A DNA stretch of 64,000 bases from PALSA-612 sp964595575 (GCA_964595575.1 CAZQRA010000008.1:14093-78092), one strand, 5' to 3'. Shown: positions 8,303 to 17,104, numbered from the stretch's first letter. Notes: generated by a model not told the origin, from the letters alone. Numbers and translations are program-made.

Positions 8303-9394
8303 TCAGCCGGCGAGTGCCGCTCGCCCCTCCACGAGCACTCGCTGCACCTCCAGCCGGTCGTCCAGCACCACCACGTCCGCAGGCAGCCCCACGTCCAGGC
8401 GACCGAGCGTGCGGGCTCCCAGGATGCGGGCCGGCACCAGGCTCGCTGCCTCCAGGGCCCGCTCCAGGGGAACGCCCAGGGCATGGAGGTTGCGCACCGC
8501 CTGGGCCATGGTGAGCACGCTTCCGGCCAGGACCCCTCCCGGCAGCCTGGGCGCTCCTTTCCCCCTCTCGATGGTGGCTTCCCCCAAGCTGGCGCTCGAG
8601 CTCTCGGAGCCGGAGAGGGCGGTGGCGTCCGTGACCAAGGCCACCCGACCGGCGGCCGCCTGCCAGACCAGCCGCACCGTGTCCGGGGCGAGGTGGACGC
8701 CGTCGACGATGACCTGGAGGGCCACGTCCGGCCGGGCGAGGGCGGCCCCGGCCAAGCCCGGGTCGCGGTGGTGGAACGGCCGCATGGCGTTGAAGAGGTG
8801 GGTGACGGCAGTCGCTCCCCGGTCGAAGGCGGCGTGGGCCTCCTCGGCGGTGGCGTCGCTGTGGCCGAGGGAGACCGCCACCCCTCGCCCGCGAGCGAGC
8901 CGCACCAGGTCGAGGCCCCCGGGAAGCTCGGGGGCGAGCGTGACCAGGCGCACCGGGCCGGCGGCGAGCAGGCGCTCGAGGAGGGCGGGATCGGGGTCGC
9001 GGCGAAAGGCGGCCGGGTGGGCTCCCAGCCTCCCCGGGGCGAGGAACGGCCCCTCCAGGTGCACGCCTAGGATCCGAGGCCCCTCTCCCCCCAGGGGGAC
9101 GCTGCCGACGGCTTCGACGAGCCTCTCCTCGGGGGCGGTGACGAGCGTGGGGAGGTAGGCGGTAACGCCGGTGGCAACGAGCGCCCGGCCTGCCCGGGCA
9201 TACCCCGAGGCGTCGGCGGCCAGGAAGTCGACCCCGGCGAAGCCGTTCACCTGGAGATCGACGAAGCCGGGGGCGGCAATGCCCCTGCCCCTGGGGGAGG
9301 AAAGCCCGTAGGCGCTCACCCGTCCCTCCACCACCTCGACGTCTCCCGGCACGAGCGCTCCTCCGACGAGGGCGGCCTCGACCCCCAGCCTCAT
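8303..9394 (-). CDS. nagA: N-acetylglucosamine-6-phosphate deacetylase
   Basis: Amidohydrolase-fold enzyme removing acetate from GlcNAc-6-P in amino-sugar catabolism and cell-wall recycling. 363 residues with A-P-G-F-V-D-L-Q-V-N-G, metal-site motifs G-V-H-L-E-G-P-F-L, L-G-H-S-D-A-T and V-T-H-L-F-N-A-M, and the catalytic Asp in A-L-V-T-D-A. ATG at 9394. It stands alone; nagB is not visible here. Divergent from the amidotransferase-like gene. Confidence 0.94.
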   Translation of the reverse strand: MRLGVEAALVGGALVPGDVEVVEGRVSAYGLSSPRGRGIAAPGFVDLQVNGFAGVDFLAADASGYARAGRALVATGVTAYLPTLVTAPEERLVEAVGSVPLGGEGPRILGVHLEGPFLAPGRLGAHPAAFRRDPDPALLERLLAAGPVRLVTLAPELPGGLDLVRLARGRGVAVSLGHSDATAEEAHAAFDRGATAVTHLFNAMRPFHHRDPGLAGAALARPDVALQVIVDGVHLAPDTVRLVWQAAAGRVALVTDATALSGSESSSASLGEATIERGKGAPRLPGGVLAGSVLTMAQAVRNLHALGVPLERALEAASLVPARILGARTLGRLDVGLPADVVVLDDRLEVQRVLVEGRAALAG

Positions 9395-9525
9395 GGCCGT
9401 CGCCCGTCGTCCACGAGACGCTCCCCCGCCATGCCTGGGCTCAGGCTACAGGCCAGGTAGCCGGCCCTGGCGCGGGACTCCGGGCGGCGTCGCTCGCCCC
9501 CCTGTCGCCGCCCGGGCGTGCCATA

Positions 9526-10257
9526 GTGAAGGCGGTGAGCGGGCGACCGATCGTCGGCATCACGACCTACGCCCAGCAGGCGCGCTGGGCGGCCTGGGAT
9601 CTTCCGGCGGCGCTCGTGCCGCTCGACTACGTGACGGCGGTCGAGCGGGCAGGAGGTCGGCCCTTGCTCGTGCCCCCGAGCGAGGAGGGCGTGGAGGAGA
9701 CCCTGGACGTCCTGGACGGGATCGTCTTCTCGGGGGGAGCGGACCTCGATCCTGCCCTCTACGGGGCCGAGCCCCATCCCCAGACGGACACGCCCCACAG
9801 GCACCGGGACCTGGCCGAGATGCGGCTCATCGCCTCCGCCCTGGAGCGGGACATGCCCACGCTGGCCATCTGCCGCGGCTCCCAGCTCCTCAACGTCGTC
9901 CGGGGCGGGGAGCTCCTCCAGCACCTCCCGGAGGCGGTGGGGAACGAGCGCCACCGGGAGACTCGGGGGGCCTTCTCCGAGCACGCGGTGGTGGTGGAGC
10001 CGGGGACCCGCCTTGCCGCCGTCCTGGGCGAGCGGCTCGCGGCGGTGAAGTCCAGCCACCACCAGGGGATCGCCCGAGTGGGCGAGGGCCTGGTGGCGAG
10101 CGCGTGGGCGGAGGACGGGACGCTGGAGGGGATCGAGGATCCTCGCAAGCGCTTCGCCCTCGGCGTCCTCTGGCACCCGGAGGCCGGGGACGACCAGCGC
10201 CTGTTCGTGGCCCTGGTGGAGGAGGCCCGCCGCTATCGGGCGGAGCGCCGGTCGTGA
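9526..10257 (+). CDS. class I glutamine amidotransferase-like hydrolase (peptidase C26; gamma-glutamyl-GABA hydrolase family)
   Basis: Hydrolyses gamma-glutamyl amide bonds; the family includes PuuD of the putrescine pathway. Cys116 is in L-A-I-C-R-G-S-Q, His217/Glu219 in L-W-H-P-E, and the oxyanion strand is in V-F-S-G-G-A-D-L-D-P. 243 residues from GTG 9526, or three codons shorter from GTG 9535. A polyamine or glutamyl-amine substrate fits the guanidino genes elsewhere in the window, but that link is inference. Confidence 0.85.
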   Translation: MKAVSGRPIVGITTYAQQARWAAWDLPAALVPLDYVTAVERAGGRPLLVPPSEEGVEETLDVLDGIVFSGGADLDPALYGAEPHPQTDTPHRHRDLAEMRLIASALERDMPTLAICRGSQLLNVVRGGELLQHLPEAVGNERHRETRGAFSEHAVVVEPGTRLAAVLGERLAAVKSSHHQGIARVGEGLVASAWAEDGTLEGIEDPRKRFALGVLWHPEAGDDQRLFVALVEEARRYRAERRS

Positions 10258-10306
10258 CGAGGCTCGCCCCCGGGCCTTCTCGTCTTTCCCTCCGCCGGAG
10301 GTTGAG

Positions 10307-10826
10307 GTGGTGGCAGGGAGGCTGGAGGGGAAGGTGTGCGTGATCACCGGGGCCGGGAGCGGCATGGGCCGGGAGGCGGCCGTCGTGTTCGCCGGCGAGG
10401 GGCCAACGTGTGCGCCGCCGACCTCGCCGCTGCCGCCGCCCAGGAGACGGTGGCCATGTGCCCCCGGGGGTCGGCCTTTGCCTTCGCCGTCGACGTCGCC
10501 GACGAGGTGAAGGCGATGATGGCCGCCACCGCCCAGCGCTTCGGCGGCATCGACGTCCTCTCTCTACAACGACGGCGCTATCTCGTCGCCAGAGGATGCC
10601 TCCATCCTCGACCCCTCGGTCGAGACCTGGCACCTCGGCATCCACGGCTCCGACCTCGCTGCCTACGAGCGGAGGCGCCTGCACCGGCCCACGGGCCGGC
10701 TGGGCAAGGGCCGGAAGGGTGGTCAACGCGGCCCTCTTCCCGGCCGGCGTCGAGTCGTCGTTCGTGACCGGGGCGGCGCTCGTGGTCGACGGCGGCATCA
10801 TCGCCGCCTACGTGACGCCCGAGTAG
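10307..10826 (+). pseudogene. short-chain dehydrogenase/reductase pseudogene (frameshifts plus internal deletion)
   Basis: The N-terminal Rossmann motif (V-I-T-G-A-G-S-G-M-G-R-E) reads from GTG 10307. The frame then shifts near 10400 at a G/C run (next piece N-V-C-A-A-D-L-A-A), again near 10560 at a CTCTCTCT repeat (next Y-N-D-G-A-I), and the C-terminus (A-L-F-P-A-G-V-E-S-S-F-V-T-G-A...Y-V-T-P-E) is in a third frame. The segment that should hold the catalytic Y-x-x-x-K is missing, and the remnant is about 520 bases against about 750 for the family. The multiple lesions make a sequencing error an unlikely sole cause. Its end overlaps the 3' end of glpD. Confidence 0.82.
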
Positions 10827-12366
10827 GGGACGGCGCCGACCCCCTGGCCGCGGACACGGCCCCGGCGGCAATCCTGGCCACGCGCTCCATGGTCTCCTCC
10901 GTGGCCAGGCCCCGAGCGTAGAGCGTCGTCCGGCGGCGGGCCACGTCCTCCGGGCGTCGCGCCCACTCGTGGGTGACTGCGTAGAGGGCCTGGACGGCGA
11001 GATCGGGCCCGTCCGGGTGGAGGGGCTCGAGCAGCGCCTCCTCCTCCAGGGCGGGGGCGAGCACCTCGGGGGCCAGCGACCCGTAGAGGTGGAGGAGGTG
11101 GGCGCGGACGGCAGGCGCGAGCTCCACGGGGAGCCTCGTGTCCGCGAGCCCCTGGGCGCCGGGGAGCGGCCAGGGCCGCGTCTCCAGCCGGTGCAGCCCC
11201 AGCGGGGCTCGCAGCCGGGCCAGGGCGCCCAGGGCGATGGCTCGGTAGGTGGTGAGCTTGCCCCCGGCCACGCTCACCATGCCCAGGGGCCCCACCGTGT
11301 ACACGGTCTCTCGGCGGGCGCTCACGCTCTCGCCCTTTCCGGCGGGAAGGACGCGCAGGCCGGCGAGGACGGCCCGCACCCGCTCCGGCCGCACGAGCTC
11401 GGGGTCGAGGGCGAGGGAAGCCTCCGCCAGGACCTGCTCCACCTCCGAGGGCTCCGCCTGCACGGCGCTCGGGTCCCCCTCGTAGGGCTCGTCCGTCGTC
11501 CCCAGGAGGAGCATCCCATACCAGGGCACGGCGAACGTCACCCGCACGCTGTCCTGGAGGAGGGTGAGGGCTGCCTGCCACTCGCCCCGGGCGGGGACGA
11601 GGGCATGCACCCCCTTGCTGAGCCGCACCGAGGTGCCCGCCCGTGGGCTCTCCAGCCGGCGCACCCGGTCGATCCAGGGCCCGGCCGCGTTCACCACCGC
11701 CCGGGCCCGCACGGGGACGACTTCGTCGTCCACCCGCACCTCCGCGCCCTCCAGGCGACCGGAGGAGGCGCGGAGGGACACGACCTCGGCTCCGTTGAGC
11801 ACGACCGCCCCGGCCTCGGCGGCGGCGCGCACGTTGGCCAGGGTCAGCCGGGCGTCGTTCGTCCAGGCATCCGCGTACAGGGCACAGGAGCGAAGGCGCT
11901 CCAGGCGGAGGCCGGGCGCGAGCGCGCGGGCCCGCTCCGGCGCTACCAGCCAGGAAAGGCGGGAGCGGGCGAGAGCCGAGTACAGGAGGATGCCGCTCTG
12001 GACGAGCCAGGGCCGGTAGGGCCCGCCCTCGTAGAGGGGAAGCAGGAAGGGGAGCCTGCGCACCAGGTGGGGGGCGACGACGCGCATGAGGAGCCGCCGC
12101 TCCCGGTGGGCCTCCCGCACCAGGCGCACGTCGCCCAGGCGGAGGTAGCGGAGGCCGCCGTGGATGAGCTTGGAGGAGGCGCCGGAGGTGCCCGATGCGA
12201 AGTCGCCTGCCTCCACCAGGGCCACCGCCAAGCCCAATCGGGCGGCGTGGGCGGCCACGGCCGCCCCCAGGATGCCGCCCCCGATGACGAGCAGGTCGAA
12301 GCGGCGCCCGGCTAACGCCTCCACCGCCCGGCCGCGCCAGCCTACACCCGAAATGGGCTCGCCCAT
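10798..12366 (-). CDS. glpD: FAD-dependent glycerol-3-phosphate dehydrogenase
   Basis: Membrane-associated flavoprotein oxidising sn-glycerol-3-phosphate to DHAP and passing electrons to quinone. The FAD dinucleotide motif V-I-G-G-G-I-L-G-A-A-V-A is near residue 27, followed by the family signature F-A-S-G-T-S-G-A-S-S-K-L-I-H-G-G-L-R-Y. D-A-W-T-N-D-A-R-L, Y-G-M-L-L-L-G-T-T-D and V-A-G-G-K-L-T-T-Y-R are all present. 522 residues. Last gene of a tightly overlapping operon: its ATG lies inside the end of the PHP gene (25-base overlap), downstream of a glycerophosphodiesterase that makes its substrate. Confidence 0.94.
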   Translation of the reverse strand: MGEPISGVGWRGRAVEALAGRRFDLLVIGGGILGAAVAAHAARLGLAVALVEAGDFASGTSGASSKLIHGGLRYLRLGDVRLVREAHRERRLLMRVVAPHLVRRLPFLLPLYEGGPYRPWLVQSGILLYSALARSRLSWLVAPERARALAPGLRLERLRSCALYADAWTNDARLTLANVRAAAEAGAVVLNGAEVVSLRASSGRLEGAEVRVDDEVVPVRARAVVNAAGPWIDRVRRLESPRAGTSVRLSKGVHALVPARGEWQAALTLLQDSVRVTFAVPWYGMLLLGTTDEPYEGDPSAVQAEPSEVEQVLAEASLALDPELVRPERVRAVLAGLRVLPAGKGESVSARRETVYTVGPLGMVSVAGGKLTTYRAIALGALARLRAPLGLHRLETRPWPLPGAQGLADTRLPVELAPAVRAHLLHLYGSLAPEVLAPALEEEALLEPLHPDGPDLAVQALYAVTHEWARRPEDVARRRTTLYARGLATEETMERVARIAAGAVSAARGSAPSPTRASRRRR

Positions 12367-13310
12367 GCCTTCCTGCCCTCGGCGTCGGTGACCTCGACCC
12401 GCACGTAGCGCGCGCCTCGGGGGATGTCGAGCCGCGCCCGCACGATCAGGCCCGAGGCATCCTCCTCCAACGCTTGCCCGCCGTGGACGTAGCCCAGCCT
12501 GCCGGCGTTGACGGCCGAGCCCAGGGTGCTGTCGGAGACGAGCGTCACCGACCGGCAGGGGCTAGAGCGGACCTCGACGGTGTCGCCGTCGCGGGCGACC
12601 TCGTGCAGGAGGGGCCCGCAGGACGCGTACAGGCTGCCCTGGGACAGGGCCGCCAGCACCCCCTCCGGCGAGCGCTCGGGCACGCGCAGCCACGTCCAGG
12701 CGAGGTCGGAGTCGAAGCCGGGGTGGTGGGAGTCGTCGGTGGCGATGCCCGGGCAGAGCCTGCCGCGCTCGGCCAGCTCGTCCCAGTGCACCGAGGACAG
12801 GCCGCGACCCGCCTCGAGCTCGCAGCCGGCGTTGTACACCTCGATGCCGACCACGTTGGCGGGGAGATCCAGGCTCCCGAGCGGAAGACCGCTCCAGTAG
12901 GGGTGGGCGAGGTAGGCGACGCCCCCGCGTGCCTCCACCCAGTCGGCCACCCGAGGGAGGTCTGCCTGCTCGGCGGCCAGCTCGGCCGGCTCCCCCGGCT
13001 GGCAGCGGAGGCCGAAGGCGAGCAGGTGGCCGCGTCGACCGTCGGCACTCACGAAGGCGAGCTCGGCGCTGGGCAGGACGAGGATGCGCCGGCCCTGGGC
13101 TTCCGTTCGCTTGCCGTGGTCGGTGGTGGCGAGGACGTCGTAGCCACCCCGCTCGTAGTGGAGGGCGAGGTCGTCGGGGCGAAGCTCCCCGTCCGACTCC
13201 GTCGTGTGGGCGTGGAGGGCGCAGCGAAGCCACAGCCCCTCGCTCGGCCAGGGGAGGGCTGCTCGGGCGGCGGCCGCCTCCGCGTCGATGGCTGGGGATG
13301 GCGCTCTCAC
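12342..13310 (-). CDS. PHP-domain metal-dependent phosphoesterase
   Basis: Polymerase-and-histidinol-phosphatase domain hydrolase of the stand-alone YciV/TrpH-like type. Metal-ligand motifs are visible: L-H-A-H-T-T-E-S-D-G, T-T-D-H-G, P-S-A-E-L, A-H-P-Y-W-S-G and A-T-D-D-S-H-H. 322 residues with a C-terminal beta extension of about 90 residues. The GTG at 13310 overlaps the glycerophosphodiesterase stop (GTGA). The phosphate ester it cleaves is unknown; a role in glycerol-phosphate turnover is inferred from the operon. Confidence 0.85.
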   Translation of the reverse strand: MRAPSPAIDAEAAAARAALPWPSEGLWLRCALHAHTTESDGELRPDDLALHYERGGYDVLATTDHGKRTEAQGRRILVLPSAELAFVSADGRRGHLLAFGLRCQPGEPAELAAEQADLPRVADWVEARGGVAYLAHPYWSGLPLGSLDLPANVVGIEVYNAGCELEAGRGLSSVHWDELAERGRLCPGIATDDSHHPGFDSDLAWTWLRVPERSPEGVLAALSQGSLYASCGPLLHEVARDGDTVEVRSSPCRSVTLVSDSTLGSAVNAGRLGYVHGGQALEEDASGLIVRARLDIPRGARYVRVEVTDAEGRKAWASPFRV

Positions 13311-14020
13311 CCGGCTCGAGGTATACCAGCGGCCGCCAGTGCCTCCCGCGCCAGGCGGGGGCGATCGGTGAAGATGCCGTCCACCCCCAGCTCCGCCAGC
13401 TCGCGCATCCGCGCCGTGTCGTTCACGGTGTAGACGGTGACGAGGAGACCGAGGGCGTGGGCGCGGGCGATGCCCCGGGGGGTGGCGCGGGCGTCCCACA
13501 GGCCCACCGCCCAGGCGTAGCCAGCGGCCGCCCGGATGGAGACGCCGAGACCGACGTGCTGGAGCAGGCGCAGCTCCGGCCGCAGCCGGCGCGCCTCGAG
13601 GAGCGCCCGCCGCTGGAACGAGACGACCACGTCCTCGCCCGAGAGGAGGCGGGTCGCGCGCTCGACCAGGCCTCGCCGCCGGTAGAGGTGGGGGCTCTTC
13701 AGCTCGGCCATGATCCCGATCCGCCCCCGGGCCAGCTCGATCACCTGCTCCAAGGTCGGGATGCCGACCTCGGCCAGCTCGGCCAGCGGGCGCCGGCGCA
13801 GGGGGCCGGCGAGCGGAGTCAGGCGGTCGAGGTCGAGGTCGTGGAAGACGACGAGGGCGCCGTCCGCGGACACCTGCACGTCCAGCTCCAGGAAGTCGGC
13901 CCCCTCGGCGATCGCCCGCTCGAAGGCGGGGAGGGTGTTTTCCTTCTCGTCCCAGGAGGAGCCACGGTGGGCGATCACCCACGGCCGCGGCCGCTCCCCC
14001 TCCGGACGACGGGCGCTCAT
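13307..14020 (-). CDS. glycerophosphodiester phosphodiesterase (UgpQ/GDPD family)
   Basis: Releases glycerol-3-phosphate from phospholipid head-group diesters. The TIM-barrel catalytic motif is complete: I-A-H-R-G-S-S, E-N-T-L-P-A-F-E, F-L-E-L-D-V-Q-V-S-A-D-G and V-F-H-D-L-D-L-D-R, with I-M-A-E-L-K and V-D-G-I-F-T-D-R-P late. 237 residues without signal peptide, so cytoplasmic. ATG at 14020 overlaps the HAD gene stop (ATGA). Its product is the substrate of glpD in the same operon. Confidence 0.92.
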   Translation of the reverse strand: MSARRPEGERPRPWVIAHRGSSWDEKENTLPAFERAIAEGADFLELDVQVSADGALVVFHDLDLDRLTPLAGPLRRRPLAELAEVGIPTLEQVIELARGRIGIMAELKSPHLYRRRGLVERATRLLSGEDVVVSFQRRALLEARRLRPELRLLQHVGLGVSIRAAAGYAWAVGLWDARATPRGIARAHALGLLVTVYTVNDTARMRELAELGVDGIFTDRPRLAREALAAAGIPRAG

Positions 14021-14661
14021 GCCAGCAGGCGGCGCACGAGCTCGACATCGATTCGCTCCACCAGGCCGTCGGCAGCCGCCAGCCGTTCCGGGGGAAGGGT
14101 GCCCTGGAGGGCAAGGCAGGCGAGGCCAGCCGCCTTGGCGGCGGCGATGCCGGCCTGGGTGTCCTCGAAGGCGACAATCTCCCCCGGGTCGAGGCCGAGG
14201 AGCTCCGCCGCCCGCAGGTAGCCCTGGGGATGGGGCTTGCCGTGGGCGACGTCCTCGGCGGTGACGAGGTGGCGGAAGAGCCCAGCCAGGCCGGCGTCGT
14301 CGAGCACGTCCTCGATCTCGCGGCGAGAGGCTCCCGAGACGAGCGCCAGCGGCACCCGCCGGGCGGCGTAGCGCACCGCCTGGCGGTGGCGCCTTGGGAC
14401 GGTGGCGCCGCCGGCGACCCGCAGGCGGTAGCGACGCACGCGCTCCTCGGTCAGGCGGCGGAGCTCCTCTGCGTCCACGCCCAGCCAGCCGCCGATGATG
14501 GCCTCATCGCTTCTGCCGGCGAAGCGTCGGTAGTAGACGGCCTCGCTGAGCGGCCGCCCCAGCTCGGCGAAGAGCTCCCGGTACACCGCGCACAGGATGG
14601 GCTCGTCGAGAGACAGGGTGCCGTTGAAGTCGAAGGCGAGGGCGCGGAAAGGCACGAGCAT
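14017..14661 (-). CDS. HAD-superfamily hydrolase, first gene of the glycerol-phosphate operon
   Basis: 214 residues. Motif I reads A-F-D-F-N-G-T-L-S-L-D-E, where Asn replaces the second Asp (normally D-x-D-G-T). Motif II is L-A-L-V-S-G-A-S-R-R-E-I, and motifs III/IV are H-G-K-P-H-P and V-A-F-E-D-T-Q-A-G-I-A-A-A-K-A-A-G-L. In HADs the second Asp is the general acid/base for phosphatases, so the Asn variant may alter the reaction. ATG at 14661. Its position suggests a sugar- or glycerol-phosphate substrate. Confidence 0.85.
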   Translation of the reverse strand: MLVPFRALAFDFNGTLSLDEPILCAVYRELFAELGRPLSEAVYYRRFAGRSDEAIIGGWLGVDAEELRRLTEERVRRYRLRVAGGATVPRRHRQAVRYAARRVPLALVSGASRREIEDVLDDAGLAGLFRHLVTAEDVAHGKPHPQGYLRAAELLGLDPGEIVAFEDTQAGIAAAKAAGLACLALQGTLPPERLAAADGLVERIDVELVRRLLA

Positions 14662-14778
14662 CGAGTCTAGGGAGGACTGGCGCCGACCGCGCACTCCGGA
14701 CGCGCTTCCACCCCGGTCGTGGCCCGATAGTGCCCTCCTCGCTGTCGGCTTGAGGGGCAGAGGGTAGAGTCGAGCCCC

Positions 14779-16290
14779 GTGCCTGCGCCTCCCCACATCC
14801 TCCTCGTCCTCGCCGACCAGCTGGCGGCGACGGCGCTTCCCCCCTACGGCAACCGGGTGGTGAAGGCGCCCGTGCTCGAGCGCCTGGCCGGGGAGGGGGT
14901 CGTGCTCGAGCGGGCCCTGTGCCCCTCGCCCCTCTGCGTCCCCTCCCGGGCGGCGCTCATGACCGGCATGCTCCCCTCGCGCACCGGGGCCTACGACAAC
15001 GCTGGCGAGCTTGCCGCCGGCATCCCCACCCTCGCCCACTACCTGCGGCTGCTCGGCTACCGCACCGTCCTCTGCGGGAAGATGCACTTCATCGGGCCCG
15101 ACCAGCTGCACGGGTTCGAGGAGCGGCCCGTGCCCGACATCTACCCGGCCGGGTTCGACTGGATTCCCGACTGGCGATTGGCCGACGAGGAGACCCTTCC
15201 CTGGTACCACGACCTGAGCAGCGTGCTGCGGGCAGGGCCGGTGCGATCGACGCTCCAGCTCGAGTACGACGCCGAGGTGCTCCACCGGGCCCGGCGGGCG
15301 ATCGTGGAGAGCGCCCGCGAGCAGGGCAGGCCCCTCCTCCTCGTGGCCTCGTTCACCCATCCCCACGATCCCTACGAGGTGCCGGCTCGCTACTGGGACC
15401 TGTACGAGGGCACGAGCATCGATCCCCCCGCCTTCCCCGACCCGCCGGAGCCGCTGGACGCCCCCACCCGGCGGCTGCGGGCCATGGTCGCGGCCGACCG
15501 GATCGCCGTCTCCCCCGAGCAGGTACTGCGCGCTCGACGGGGCTACTACGGGGCGGTGTCCCTCCTCGACGACTACGTGGGCCTGCTGCTTTCCACCCTC
15601 GAGGAGCAGGGGCTCCTCGCCGACACCGTCGTGGTCGTCACCTCCGACCACGGCGACATGCTGGGGGAGCGGGGCCTGTGGTACAAGATGGCCCCCTTCG
15701 AGGGGTCGATCCGGGTTCCCCTCATCGTCTTCTGCCCCTCCCGCTTCCCGCCCCGCCGGGTAGGGGAGCCTGTCTCCCTGCTCGATCTCCTCCCCACCCT
15801 GGTCGACCTGGCGGGAGGCTTCGGGCCGGAGGGCCCGGCGGCGCCCCTCGACGGGGAGAGCCTCGTCGGCGCCCTGACCGGGGGGCGAGCGCCCAGGCGC
15901 GATATCCCCGTCGAGTACCTGGCGGAGGGGGTGCGCTCGCCCCAAGTGACGCTCATCCGGGGCTCGCTCAAGCTCGTGCGGGAGCTGGGCGGCCCCGACC
16001 TCCTCTACGACCTCGCCTCCGACCCCGGCGAGCGCCACAACCTCGCTGGGGAGGAGGGGCTGCCTTCCTGGGCCCAGGACCTGGCCGAGGCCCTGTCTGC
16101 CCGCTGGGATCTCCGGCGCCTGGACGAGGAGGTGCGGGCAAGCCAGAGGCGGCGGCGGCTGGTGGCGGTGGCGCTCCAGAGGGGCCGGGTGTGGCGCTGG
16201 GACCACGTCGTCCCCGGGGATGCCGGCGGCCCCTACATCCGCACCGGCGACGACTTCTGGGCCACCCTGGAGGCGGCCCGTCGCCCCTGA
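14779..16290 (+). CDS. type I sulfatase, choline-sulfatase-like
   Basis: Hydrolyses sulfate esters with a formylglycine residue made from Cys53 in the signature C-V-P-S-R-A-A-L-M-T-G. The metal site is seen in L-V-L-A-D-Q and T-S-D-H-G-D-M-L-G-E-R-G-L-W-Y-K, with F-T-H-P-H-D-P-Y between. 503 residues without signal peptide, so cytoplasmic, as for BetC-type choline-sulfatases. The S-P-L-C-V-P-S-R context and the Arg-rich C-terminal extension also fit BetC. A choline-O-sulfate substrate is an inference; other sulfate esters are possible. GTG start. First of four same-strand genes. Confidence 0.85.
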   Translation: MPAPPHILLVLADQLAATALPPYGNRVVKAPVLERLAGEGVVLERALCPSPLCVPSRAALMTGMLPSRTGAYDNAGELAAGIPTLAHYLRLLGYRTVLCGKMHFIGPDQLHGFEERPVPDIYPAGFDWIPDWRLADEETLPWYHDLSSVLRAGPVRSTLQLEYDAEVLHRARRAIVESAREQGRPLLLVASFTHPHDPYEVPARYWDLYEGTSIDPPAFPDPPEPLDAPTRRLRAMVAADRIAVSPEQVLRARRGYYGAVSLLDDYVGLLLSTLEEQGLLADTVVVVTSDHGDMLGERGLWYKMAPFEGSIRVPLIVFCPSRFPPRRVGEPVSLLDLLPTLVDLAGGFGPEGPAAPLDGESLVGALTGGRAPRRDIPVEYLAEGVRSPQVTLIRGSLKLVRELGGPDLLYDLASDPGERHNLAGEEGLPSWAQDLAEALSARWDLRRLDEEVRASQRRRRLVAVALQRGRVWRWDHVVPGDAGGPYIRTGDDFWATLEAARRP

Positions 16291-16333
16291 GGGGGCTTGT
16301 CTTCCTCTCCCTACCCCATCAGACTACGCGGCG

Positions 16334-17104
16334 ATGGCCGCCCTGGTCGAGCTGCAGACGGTGGGCGATGTCTGCGTCCTCACGCTGCGGCGGGAGGAGA
16401 AGCTGAACGCCCTCTCGGTCGCCCTCGAGCGCGAGCTCAAGGAGGCCCTGGCCGCGCCCGCGGTCAGGAGGAGCGGCTGCCTGGTCGTGACCGGAGCCGG
16501 TCGGGCCTTCTCGGCCGGGGCCGACGTGAGTGAGTTTCGCGGTCGCGACCCCTACGACGTCGCTGCCTACTACCGGGAGACGGGAGACGTCTACGAGGAG
16601 CTGGCCGCGCTCCCCCAGCCCACCGTGAGCGCCATCGCCGGCTACTGCCTGGGGGGAGGCCTGGAGCTCGCTCTCGCCACCGACTTCCGGGTGGCGGACG
16701 AGACGGCCGTGCTCGGCCTGCCCGAGGTCGGGTTCGGCATCGTCCCCAGCTCGGGCGGCCTCCACCGTCTCGTGCGCCTGGTCGGTCCGGCCCGGGCCAA
16801 GGAGCTCATGCTTCTACGCGACCGCCTGGACGCGAGCGAGGGACTGCGCCTCGGGCTCCTGACCGAGGTGGTGCCGGCCGGGAAGGCGCTCGAGCGGGCG
16901 ATCGAGATAGGCGAGCGGCTGGCGGGGCTTCCTCGGCTGGCGGTGGCGGTGGCCAAGCGGGCGGCCGACCTCCTCCCCGAGGTGTCGCGGGAGGGGGGCA
17001 TCGCCCTGGAGCGGCTGGCCTACGGCATGCTCTCCCAGACCGAGGAGGCAAGGAGGAAAGCCGAGGCCTTCGTGGCCCGAAGCCAGGAAAGGAGAGGTCG
17101 GTGA
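16334..17104 (+). CDS. enoyl-CoA hydratase/isomerase family protein
   Basis: Crotonase-fold enzyme, 256 residues. The oxyanion-hole segment F-S-A-G-A-D-V-S-E-F and the A-I-A-G-Y-C-L-G-G-G-L-E-L-A-L helix start are standard. Both catalytic glutamates of true hydratases are present, one in G-G-G-L-E-L and one in L-P-E-V-G-F-G-I-V-P. The ATG at 16334 opens with A-A-L-V-E-L-Q-T-V-G. The following cupin gene overlaps its stop. Confidence 0.9.
   Translation: MAALVELQTVGDVCVLTLRREEKLNALSVALERELKEALAAPAVRRSGCLVVTGAGRAFSAGADVSEFRGRDPYDVAAYYRETGDVYEELAALPQPTVSAIAGYCLGGGLELALATDFRVADETAVLGLPEVGFGIVPSSGGLHRLVRLVGPARAKELMLLRDRLDASEGLRLGLLTEVVPAGKALERAIEIGERLAGLPRLAVAVAKRAADLLPEVSREGGIALERLAYGMLSQTEEARRKAEAFVARSQERRGR

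Noticed and set aside
14017..16206. A 729-codon minus-strand open frame covering the sulfatase gene
   Set aside because: Only its last 214 codons carry protein motifs (the HAD hydrolase). The rest is the low-complexity antisense shadow of the plus-strand sulfatase, usual in high-GC DNA.
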